From JANTGF01 sp963750735 (lineage in GTDB: Bacteria; Bacteroidota; Bacteroidia; Bacteroidales; VadinHA17), in assembly GCA_963750735.1 (NCBI GenBank), contig CAVVRY010000006.1, positions 434,001-498,000 on the forward strand: a stretch of 64,000 nucleotides of DNA, given 5' to 3'. Shown here in pieces: positions 8,110 through 16,260 of the stretch. Each line of letters begins with the position of its first letter. The stretch's first letter is position 1. The position numbers and the translations under genes were made by a program. The notes under the pieces are model-generated. The model was not told the origin of the DNA. It ran no database searches and saw only the letters and a program-made list of their open reading frames with translations.

Positions 8110-8199
8110 TTTCATTTCGAACGCATTGAGAAATCTTCTCATTTAAAATCTTAAATATTGTTTAAAGGATTTTTCGTCGCATTACTCCTCGAAATGACA
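8110..8199. repeat. Inverted repeat unit b of the GIY-YIG cluster
   Basis: The left arm TTTCATTTCGAACGCATTGA continues to AGAAATCT, and the right arm ends CTCGAAATGACA at 8199. The loop ATTTAAAATCTTAAATATTG is shared with unit d, and the following link AAAGAGCTGGACTATTTCTT is also shared. Confidence 0.85.
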
Positions 8200-8224
8200 T
8201 TAAAAGAGCTGGACTATTTCTTCC

Positions 8225-8670
8225 TGTCATTTCGAACGAAGTGAGAAATCAAGCTTCAGAAATCACATTTATTATTGAAATGAATTTTCCAAGTTAATTG
8301 TGAATTGAATTAAGGAATATTATCATTTAAAAAATCCCAATTAGAATTGAACGCATTTATTAACTCTTCTTTCTTACTACGCCTCCACTTTTTGATTTCT
8401 TTTTCCCTGGAAATAGCTTCTTCGATATTTTGAAAGTGCTCCCAATAGATTAAATACTTACAATTGTATTTCTTCGTAAATCCTGGGAACGTTCCATTCT
8501 GATGTTCATAAACTCTTCTTCTGAGATCGTTGGTAACTCCAATGTAGAGAACGGTTTTATTAATATTTGTAACAATATAGATGAAGTAGTTATGATTTTG
8601 CATGGTATTTATTATATGTATTATATTTTAATTATTTAGATTTCTCGTCACGATGTTCCTCGAAATGACA
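8225..8670. mobile_element. Split inverted repeat unit c carrying a GIY-YIG nuclease gene
   Basis: The left arm 8225-8250 (TGTCATTTCGAACGAAGTGA then GAAATC) and right arm 8638-8670 (AGATTTCTCGTCACGATG then TTCCTCGAAATGACA) are the same arms seen in units a, b and d. Here the loop is about 390 bp and holds a complete GIY-YIG gene. The layout suggests a nuclease gene carried inside a palindromic repeat; this is inference. Confidence 0.65.
8310..8603 (-). CDS. Solitary GIY-YIG endonuclease
   Basis: 97 residues, essentially only the GIY-YIG domain. FIYIVTN supplies the first half of the signature and LYIGVTNDLRRRVYEH the second (metal-site Tyr, catalytic Arg). Later, AISREKEIKKWRR carries the conserved Glu. 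It belongs to the small single-domain UvrC-like/UPF0213 group, whose cellular roles are mostly unknown. It starts with ATG at 8603 and lies inside repeat unit c. Nothing links it to the genes on either side, and its repeat setting suggests a mobile or homing-like life. Confidence 0.88.
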   Translation of the reverse strand: MQNHNYFIYIVTNINKTVLYIGVTNDLRRRVYEHQNGTFPGFTKKYNCKYLIYWEHFQNIEEAISREKEIKKWRRSKKEELINAFNSNWDFLNDNIP

Positions 8671-8694
8671 ATAAAGAGTTAGACCATATTTTCG

Positions 8695-8785
8695 TGTCAT
8701 TTCGAACGAAGTGAGAAATCTCTTCATTTAAAATCTTAAATATTGTTTAAAGGATTTCTCGTCGCATTACTCCTTCGAAATGACA
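8695..8785. repeat. Inverted repeat unit d of the GIY-YIG cluster
   Basis: It is near-identical to unit b in arms, loop and downstream link. With the half unit at 8811-8837, the segment 8695-8837 duplicates 8110-8250, so the nuclease gene is bracketed by direct repeats of about 140 bp. Confidence 0.85.
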
Positions 8786-8810
8786 TTAAAAGAGCTGGAC
8801 TATTTCTTCC

Positions 8811-8837
8811 TGTCATTTCGAACGAATTGAGAATTCT
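8811..8837. repeat. Half repeat unit e
   Basis: Only the left arm is present (TGTCATTTCGAACGAATTGA then GAATTCT). It abuts the end of the aldolase gene at 8843. The matching right arm is absent. Confidence 0.7.
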
Positions 8838-8842
8838 CATCA

Positions 8843-9739
8843 TCAAATTATAATCTCTCCCAATCCAACCTCCTTTATCAATTCAAGAAGTTGGCTTTTA
8901 TTTTCCTCAGGAATGGGCAATAATGGCCTCCTTGCATTACCACCATAAAAACCAAGTTGATCCATGGCAAACTTTAAGGCTGGAACTCCATGTTCGCGTG
9001 TTACGAACTTGTTTATTTTTATAATATTTTCTTGCAGTAGAGAAGCCTTATCTGATTTGGAATCATTAAAATAATTGTAAATATCAATACACAACTGCGG
9101 GGCAATATTTGCCAGTGCCAAAATACCTCCTGAAGCACCAATTTTTAAGGCTGGGAGCAAGAAGCCGGCTGATCCGGATAATACAGTAAAGTCATCATCT
9201 ACCCTTTCTATTATTTCAGCCATTTTAACCATATTTCCGCCTGAATCTTTCAATCCAATAATATTTTGGTGCTGGGATAATTCAACAATCAAATCAGAAT
9301 CCATATCTATACCTGAATTGGCAGGCATATTGTATACTAAAATAGGAATTGGGGAGGCCTCGGCAACATTTGAATAAAATTCAGCCAAAGCAAAATTATT
9401 CATTAATCCTTTGTAGAAAAAGGGATTTAATATTAGAGCGGCATCGGCACCGGCCTCAGCTGATGCTATTGTTAAATCTATTGTCTCAGGCGTTGACTGG
9501 CAGCCAGTTCCTGCCAGAAGTAACCTGTCATTCGAAATACACTTCCTTGCCTCACTAATAACTAATACTTTTTCATCAAAACTTAGAAGTGGAAACTCAC
9601 CATTTGAACCAAGAACTAAATACCCCCGGAGCTTATATTTGTTTAGTTTATCAATATTGAATCTCATTTTTTCTGGAAAGAACCGGTCTTTTGAATTAAA
9701 TGGAGTGGTTAACGGAGGGAAAATTCCTTGTAGATTCAT
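8843..9739 (-). CDS. DapA-family class I aldolase/lyase
   Basis: 298 residues, the length of the DapA/N-acetylneuraminate lyase family (TIM barrel). Present are the substrate loop GSNGEF (44-49), the catalytic Tyr136 in VYNMP and the Schiff-base Lys164 in GLKDSGG. The GSNGEF and YNMPANSG forms resemble 4-hydroxy-2-oxoglutarate-type aldolases more than true dihydrodipicolinate synthases, so the substrate is left open (a 2-oxo acid plus an aldehyde, with pyruvate as product or co-substrate). No lysine-pathway neighbour is present to support a biosynthetic DapA. Confidence 0.85.
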   Translation of the reverse strand: MNLQGIFPPLTTPFNSKDRFFPEKMRFNIDKLNKYKLRGYLVLGSNGEFPLLSFDEKVLVISEARKCISNDRLLLAGTGCQSTPETIDLTIASAEAGADAALILNPFFYKGLMNNFALAEFYSNVAEASPIPILVYNMPANSGIDMDSDLIVELSQHQNIIGLKDSGGNMVKMAEIIERVDDDFTVLSGSAGFLLPALKIGASGGILALANIAPQLCIDIYNYFNDSKSDKASLLQENIIKINKFVTREHGVPALKFAMDQLGFYGGNARRPLLPIPEENKSQLLELIKEVGLGEIII

Positions 9740-9892
9740 AGTTAAATACAGATTGATTTTTAGGTAAATAAAAGTACAAATTCAGATCATTACCTCCAAA
9801 ATGTATTATCTAAATGCTTAATCAGTTTTGTTCCAGATTTTTATATTTTAGTGGATTAAAAAGTTGTTGAAATTTGGAATAAATTATTTGTT

Positions 9893-10916
9893 ATGAGAAA
9901 GATAATTTTTATTTGCCTTACTTTTTTAACCATTTCAAATATCTCCGCCCAGGATTTAAGAGAATTATATAAAAAAGTAAATCCATCAGTTGTTGTAATA
10001 AAAACGGTGGAAAGTGTTTCTCAGGGTGTGGGAAATCCTCGTCAATACACCTCTATGGAAGGATTAGGTACCGGAGTCTTAATTAGTGAAGACGGTTTAA
10101 TACTCACAGCTGCACATGTGGTTAATACTGCCGAGAAAATATGGGTTGAATTTTTAGATGAACAAAATATTGAAGCAAAGGTAGTGCATATGGCCATTGC
10201 GGCAGATGTTGCCACCATAAAGCTTGTGTCACGACCTAAAAATCCGGTAGTTGCAAAACTTGGTAACTCCGACCTGGTTGAAATTGGTCAACAAATTTTT
10301 GTTATAGGAACACCTCTTGGACTAAGTCATTCTTTATCATCTGGTTTGATTAGCGGACGTCACCACCAGAATCGGATAACCAGTAATATGTCTTACTCAG
10401 AATTCTTCCAGACGGATGCAGCTATTAATCAAGGGAAATTCAGGCGGACCTGTTTTTTCAATGGATGGGGAAGTTATCGGTATTGCCAGTTCAATCCTTA
10501 CTCAATCAGGCGGTTTTGAAGGGATAGGGTTTGCGGCCACTTCAAATATCGCAAAGAATTTACTGCTTGACAGAAAACAAATGTGGTATGGCTTTCAACC
10601 AATGATGTTAACAGACGAATTGGCAAGTATTTTTAACATTCCCCAGGAAGCGGGAATGCTGATATTAAGTGTAACAAAAAATTCTCCGGCATACTATATG
10701 GGTTTAAAGGGAGGATACCTTAATATCTCAGTTGGCGGCCAGGATCTTTTAGTTGGTGGTGATATTATTCTTGAACTGGAAGGAATTCCTGTCATTAATA
10801 TGGAAAACCTTGAAAAGATTACCGACCATATGAACAATCTTCCTAGTGGTTCTAAGTATACATTTAAAGTGCTGCGTGCTGGAAAAATAGATGAAATGCA
10901 GTGGGTAAAAGAATGA
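9893..10916 (+). pseudogene. HtrA/Deg-type serine protease, one frameshift at the active-site loop
   Basis: A signal peptide (1-19) precedes a trypsin-like domain with His75 (LTAAHVV) and Asp105 (AADVATIKL). The frame breaks near 10436: GGGAAATTCAGGCGG reads GKFRR, but removing one A gives NQGNSGGPVF with the catalytic Ser. The second frame then supplies the rest of the protease and one PDZ-like domain to 10916. Corrected length is 340 residues, normal for a one-PDZ periplasmic protease that clears damaged envelope proteins. The only fault is one extra A, so an assembly error is as likely as a true mutation. Confidence 0.85.
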
Positions 10917-10991
10917 TGAGTATATTTAAAATATCGAAACTACTTTAGGATTGTATCTTATTTTTTTCTCTCCTGTTAATTTTCAATTATA

Positions 10992-11624
10992 TTGATTCTA
11001 ATGAGAATAATTTGGCTGATAATATTTTTTTCAGTTCTAATATGGTCAGGCATTGATCCAAAAGACAATATTCTGTGGTTATTGCAGATAACTCCTGTAA
11101 TTATTGGATTAATTTTGATTACAGCCACATTTAATAAATTTCCGCTTACACGGCTTCTTTATTTGCTCATTCTCATATATAGCCTTATAATAATGGTGGG
11201 AAGCCATTATTCTTATTCGGAGGTACCCTTATTTGATACCATCAGACCATTTCTTGGCTTAGAAAGAAATAACTATGATAAGTTAGGCCATTTTGCTCAA
11301 GGTTTTGTTCCTGCTTTAATTGTACGGGAGATTTTGATAAGAAAGGCCGTAGTTAAATCAAAAAGTTGGATGAATTTTTTTATTGTTTGTATTTGTCTGG
11401 CTTTCAGTGCTTTTTATGAATTTATTGAGTGGGGAGTAGCAGTTTTGTCGGGCAAGCCAGCCGCCATATCCCTTGGTACCCAGGGTTTTACATGGGACAC
11501 TCAGTCGGACATGGCATTTGCCCTGATTGGCTCTATAATTGCCCTTTTATTTTTTTCTAAAATACATGATAGAGAATTGGCAAAATTAACTGGGTCTACA
11601 CAAATTAAGAGAAGTTCTTCCTGA
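10992..11624 (+). CDS. DUF2238 (YjdF-like) inner membrane protein
   Basis: 210 residues with about six membrane helices. Conserved family pieces include NNYDKLGHFAQGF near the middle, FYEFIEWG in a later helix and the GTQGFTWDTQSDMAFALIG stretch near the end. The charged His, Glu and Asp residues inside these segments look functional, but the family has no settled role. The initiator could be ATG at 10992 or the Met at residue 4. It stands alone between the broken protease and a lipoprotein. Confidence 0.8.
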   Translation: MILMRIIWLIIFFSVLIWSGIDPKDNILWLLQITPVIIGLILITATFNKFPLTRLLYLLILIYSLIIMVGSHYSYSEVPLFDTIRPFLGLERNNYDKLGHFAQGFVPALIVREILIRKAVVKSKSWMNFFIVCICLAFSAFYEFIEWGVAVLSGKPAAISLGTQGFTWDTQSDMAFALIGSIIALLFFSKIHDRELAKLTGSTQIKRSSS

Positions 11625-11787
11625 ATAAAAAGTTCCAAAAAATTCATTTGAAATCTTGAATTCTAAATATTCTGGTTAGCCGGAACAGCTATTCTATATA
11701 TGTTTCGCAGCATATTTGTAGGAAGGCAGGATGGAAATTAATAAATTTATGTGTTTTTATTATTAGCCAACAACTAAATTTTAACAA

Positions 11788-12447
11788 ATGAAAAAAGCTT
11801 TTTTATTTGCCGTGATTTCTATTGCCTTATTCTCATGTGATCAATTGGGTTTGAATGAATCTTCATCAAGTATAGGAGGGAGTTCTGATCTGCCAATGAA
11901 TGAGGTAGGTAATACGTTTAATAGTGTAACCCTTATAAATGGACAAAGTTATTCAACAAATTCCCAAATTGAAGTTATAAAAAGTGCTGATGGAGTTACC
12001 ACCGTTCATGTTAACGCAAAAATCCCTGATGATTTACCTTTTAGCAGCCTTGTAACTTCGCAAATGAAAGATGCAAATGGAAATCTGGATGTAGAGCTAA
12101 AATATAAAAACACTACTGAGGGAGTATTAGATTATAACAATTTGAACCAACAACCATTTGTCATCGGAAGGTATGATGCCAAAGTAGGCGATAAGTATAT
12201 TCTTGAAAAAAGTGATGGAAAAACCATTACCAGAACAGTAACAGCACATTCAACTGATGATGACTTTGCCTGGGTTGGAGGTCAATGGTTGTATCTTAAA
12301 ACAGTTACGGTTGAGCAAGATTCCAGAATCCCCGGTGTGAGCAAACTTGTTTACAATATCAATCATAAATATGGTTTGGTGGGTATTGAGGTAGTTATGG
12401 AAGATGGTTCTTGTGCAGAATTCTTTTTTAACTCAGCATCCTACTAG
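11788..12447 (+). CDS. Putative lipoprotein, function unknown
   Basis: 219 residues. The N-terminus MKKAFLFAVISIALFSC is a lipoprotein signal with the modified Cys at 17, followed by a Ser-rich linker (SSSSIGGSS). The remainder looks beta-rich with no recognised domain. A strong terminator follows at 12484, so it is probably a single-gene unit. Confidence 0.65.
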   Translation: MKKAFLFAVISIALFSCDQLGLNESSSSIGGSSDLPMNEVGNTFNSVTLINGQSYSTNSQIEVIKSADGVTTVHVNAKIPDDLPFSSLVTSQMKDANGNLDVELKYKNTTEGVLDYNNLNQQPFVIGRYDAKVGDKYILEKSDGKTITRTVTAHSTDDDFAWVGGQWLYLKTVTVEQDSRIPGVSKLVYNINHKYGLVGIEVVMEDGSCAEFFFNSASY

Positions 12448-12483
12448 GAACTCGTAATTAGTTCAGATAGATTATTTTTTCTT

Positions 12484-12515
12484 AAGCCTGGAATTTACTT
12501 ACCAGGCTTTTTTTT
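12484..12515 (+). terminator. Rho-independent terminator after the lipoprotein gene
   Basis: AAGCCTGG (12484-12491) pairs with CCAGGCTT (12502-12509) and is followed by a run of T. Confidence 0.85.
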
Positions 12516-12585
12516 GGCTATAATTTTACTTTTTAGTAACTTATACATCAAAATAATATTCCGGCTAATAATCAAATCTAAAATT

Positions 12586-12972
12586 ATGAGAGTATTTATT
12601 TATGCATTTTTTGTATTAATCATTTTCTCTTCTTCATGGTGTAGCAAAAATAAATGTGAAGAAAATACGGCCCCTGAAATAAATTTTGAGTTACTGGTTG
12701 GTGGTAGCGTTCTGATAGAAGATCCTCTTGGAAAAGATATTACTACTGAGTTTCATGGCCATGATTTCGTTGTACATATCAATAAGATTTATTGCGATGG
12801 AACACTTCGTGGGCCATTTGAGGAGTTTTATTTTATTGATGAGAATGGGAGACTCGATCGTATTGGTATAGGTACATGGGGATTCCGAATGGATAATAAT
12901 GATGATTATATGAAATTAAAGTTTTTCCTTGACGGAGATGCAGTTGGTGAGTATGATTGCCTTATAATATAA
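12586..12972 (+). CDS. Small putative lipoprotein, function unknown
   Basis: 128 residues if started at the ATG at 12586, preferred over an upstream in-frame codon at 12514 that lies inside the terminator. The start gives MRVFIYAFFVLIIFSSSWC, a lipoprotein-like signal with Cys19. The mature part is acidic and has no recognised domain. Nothing in the surroundings points to a role. Confidence 0.5.
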   Translation: MRVFIYAFFVLIIFSSSWCSKNKCEENTAPEINFELLVGGSVLIEDPLGKDITTEFHGHDFVVHINKIYCDGTLRGPFEEFYFIDENGRLDRIGIGTWGFRMDNNDDYMKLKFFLDGDAVGEYDCLII

Positions 12973-13116
12973 TGCAAAAATATGATCAGGAACAGGATAC
13001 TTCGAGTTCTTAATTAAATGCGAGTGGGATGAAAGTCAGGGATCATCTGGTACAATGCATTTTTTAAGTATAACATTGAAGAATTAATTTGTGTGAATTG
13101 ATTTAGTCAAATTTAT

Positions 13117-14316
13117 TTATTCTATCATACCATCTCCATCAATGCTCTTGTATTGTGATAAGGGACATTTCCAGAGCCCAAGCTTATTACCGGTTGAGGG
13201 CATTCCATTCATATCAACACTCCAGAACCACTCCCCATTTTCCATATCGAAGAGCTTATCTTTAATAAAAGCCCAAAATTGTTTTATGTAAACCAGGTAT
13301 TCTTCCTTACTGACAGATTTCCCATGCATCCATTAAACCAACCATAGCTTCTGCCTGAGGCCACCAGTGTTTTTCCAAATCATAATCATTACCTTCTCGT
13401 TCATAAAAAATGAACTTCCATTGTCAAATCCTTCCTTGATTGTTTGTTCAACAAGTTTTAACTTATTTTCTGAACTTCATCAATCAATTTTTGATCTTCA
13501 ATCACCTGGGCGGCTTCATGCATTAACCAGGCTGCTTCAATATCATGTCCAAAAGACACCAATGTGGATTTAGGAGTCCAATCCATTTCGAAAAATAAAT
13601 TCAAATGGTTTGTTCTATGATCCACAATTTTATTAAAAAAAATAAATATGAGAGCATGCGGATTCTTTCTTTAAGTTCTTTATTTGGCCAGACCCGGTAA
13701 AGATTGGAATAGGGTTCAAGAATGTGCAAATGGGTATTCATAGATTTAGGGAAATTTGCATCCTTTTCGCTGAGCCTCATATCCTCCATTTTACCCCAAT
13801 CTTTATTCAAAGATTCAATGTAGCCGTCATTGAATTTGTCTCTGTATTTTTCTTCTAGTATTTGATACAGTTTTATAGCGTATTCAAGGCTTTGCTTATG
13901 TCCAGTAGCCATATGATATTCTGATAAACCATAAATTCCAAATCCAAGGGCATAGGCCTGTTTTCTGGTATTTAGTTGGATTGCCCTTATAATCAACAGT
14001 CCAATATAAACCCATCATTCTCCTCATCCCAGAAATATTTCATCAGGTAATCATACGCCCTGTCAGCATTTTGTCTGTACTTTTGGTTAGATGTGAATTT
14101 AATAGCCGCAGAAAATGTCCAAAGGATTCTAGCATTGAGAACCATCCCTTTGGCAGATTGTCCATTCTTTTTTTCCGGAATGGTCAATACGCCCAATAAA
14201 ACCATCATTTTTAAAATCGATGGCCTCAGTACTCCAGAAGTCTAGTAGCCTGTCAAGTTCCTGCTGCATTTCTTCCCTGATTAGGGTGAAATTCTTATCT
14301 AATAATTATCTGACAT
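13117..14316 (-). pseudogene. Cellobiose/mannobiose 2-epimerase (AGE family), multiply frameshifted
   Basis: Pieces in several frames join into one (alpha/alpha)6 epimerase of normal size (about 400 residues): FWSTEAIDFKNDGFIGRIDH, AKGMVLNARILWTFSAA, DGFIWTVDYKGNP, KQAYALGFGIYGLSEYH, MDWTPKSTLVSFGHDIEAAW and EKHWWPQAEAMVGLMDAWE. About eight single-base shifts break it (near 14300, 14180, 14003, 13988, 13630, 13475, 13425 and 13327), six readable as one inserted base. The HDIEAAW and HWWPQAE motifs carry the catalytic His residues of the family. It lies 49 bp after the GH26 mannanase, matching the known mannan route in which mannobiose is epimerised to mannosylglucose. Confidence 0.8.
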
Positions 14317-14365
14317 TATTTCGCTTGGATTTTAATAATATAGTTGTATTAAGATTTTAACTTAT

Positions 14366-15503
14366 CTACTTTAATTCATTAAAATCATTAAGTAGCAAAA
14401 TTCCTTGCCGACTAAGAAATGCATTTGCATCAGTTGCAGCTGGATGCCCCGGATATGGGAAAAAGAAATGAACTTTAGGATCAGATCTCCATACCATTAC
14501 ATAACTAATATTTTTCATTATTGTTGGATCATCTAATACCTTACCAAGTTGTTGTGTGAACCAGAGAGAGTCAGTTACATTCTCAAGGCCAGTTTCAGTA
14601 AATGCTACCAGTTTATTTTTCTTTTTTGAAAAATCAATAAGCATGTGCAGTTTATTAATGATGGTCTCGATTCCGTTTGGTAATCTTAAAATCATGGTAA
14701 TTATCCATACCAAGTATATCTACCACATCATCACCTGGGTACCATGTAAGGTATTCCTTGATTGAAGTGAAATTTCTATCGGGTGAATAGGCTACAATCA
14801 TTTCATTCAATCCTTTTTCATTCCGGAGGTATTCAACCGTAAATCGAAATAGTTCTTTAAATTCCTCATTGGTGCAGGATTTACTACCCCACCAGAACCA
14901 GGAACCATCCATCTCATGCCAGGGACGAAAGATAAAGGGTAGAACTTCTCCATTATCAGAACTTAAGCTCTGAAAGAAATTCCCGAGTTTATCTAAATGA
15001 ACCATGAATTGATCATGATGGGATCCTCCAGGGAGGATTTTATTTACCACAATTGTTTCGGTATTCCATGAATTTTCACCATTAACTGCAGAAAATGGGT
15101 GCCAGCTGAAAGTATTTATCCCACCAGATTCATAGCCCCAAATCGCCAACTCTCTCATAGAAGCAAATGGCACGCTATCAAGGTTCACTGGTCGGCCCTC
15201 CTCAATACCACCCAGTTCCCATCCAAACAGTGCAGGGTAGTCACCGCTAACTCTTTTTACATCCGATTCTCCCTCAATATAACTCCAATCTATACCATAG
15301 GCTAGATCGTCCTGATGTCCGAAAAGGATACCTTTTCCCTTGATATCCTCCAGTTGTGTCAGAATCTCTTTTTCCGGGCTCTTTTCATCACTTTTTTTAA
15401 TGCTTTTACAGCTGCTAATTAGTATTAAAACAGAAATAAGAGCGAAAAGATTTGTTTTTTGTCGAGTATTGAATCTGAGATGTGTCATGGCCGGTTGTTG
15501 CAT
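14366..15503 (-). pseudogene. GH26 beta-mannanase lipoprotein, one frameshift
   Basis: The corrected product is about 378 residues. The N-terminus has a lipoprotein signal (ALISVLILISSC, Cys32 from the first Met; a later Met at residue 6 is a possible start). The catalytic acid/base is Glu197 in FRPWHEMDGSWFWWG and the nucleophile is the Glu of AFTETG. The frame breaks near 14685-14700, where DNYHDFK in one frame runs into LPNGIETIINK in the next, consistent with one inserted base. GH26 enzymes cut beta-1,4-mannan, here probably at the cell surface. The epimerase follows on the same strand. Confidence 0.85.
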
Positions 15504-16257
15504 TTACGAATTATTAAAGATATAATCTTACCAAAGATAATTCAATAGAAATTCGAAAGACTTCTTAAAACTAACTTTGTTTAAATATTATTTAGGAATT
15601 GAAAACTTAATGTTGTAGAATGAAAACACCCCTTAAATCATCTGATTCAAGGAGTTTTTCTGTACCCCGAATGGACAAAAGTTGCAACCAGTTAAACGAG
15701 TTTTTGAGATTTAAACAATTGAGACCTCAGTATTCAAAAGTCTACTTATCAAATACTTAACTTGTCACTAAGTCTTTAAGCTTGTAGGTCGTCAGCAAAA
15801 GGTGGAATGATTTAGATAAAAACGAAGAGAGTTTCTTAGAAACATTTGTTTATCGCTACAATAATCAGCGAGACCATGAATCATTAAACAACTTAATCCC
15901 AGCAGACGTGTATTATGGTCATGGTGAGCCAATCTTAATAGAACGAAAAAAGCTAAAGAATCAAGTCTCGATATACCGAAAGAATGAGTACCAAAAATAT
16001 AATAAAACTACAAATGAAATAAATTTTTATATTTGAGATTATTAACCAAACTCTCTTAAAGGAAAAATCCAAATTAGTTTGAAGACATAGACTCATCACT
16101 TAATTCAGATATTGTATTCTGTGTTGTTAGAGTCTTATTATAAGGAGAAAGATAATAAATGCTGATAATTTTCTTATTGATACTTTCTTTTACTAATATT
16201 CATTTTTCAAAACAGGATTAACTTTGAATTATAAACCGAAATAAAAAGGAGGACAAA
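15504..16257. other. Long intergenic stretch with an IS scrap
   Basis: Apart from the transposase tail at 15788-16036 and the Shine-Dalgarno site at 16247, no gene is seen. The region separates the broken mannan genes from the M14 peptidase pair. Confidence 0.5.
15788..16036 (+). pseudogene. IS3-type transposase C-terminal remnant
   Basis: The open frame reads VVSKRWNDLDKNEES, then FVYRYNNQRDHESLNNLIPA, then DVYYGHGEPILIERKKLK, ending at a TGA at 16034-16036. The YNNQRxHESLNNxxPADVYYG block is the tail of the same transposase type as the remnant at 2676. A TAG precedes it, and no catalytic core remains. Confidence 0.75.
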
Positions 16258-16260
16258 GTG
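16247..16260 (+). promoter_or_regulatory. Strong Shine-Dalgarno site and GTG start of the first M14 gene
   Basis: AGGAGG (16247-16252) is five bases before the GTG at 16258. Such complete sites are uncommon in Bacteroidota, and few other starts in this window have one except the next gene, so it fixes the start. Confidence 0.75.

Noticed and set aside
7994..8837. CRISPR array
   Set aside because: The repeated words are inverted arms of hairpins with conserved loops and links, not short direct repeats with unique spacers, and no cas gene is nearby.
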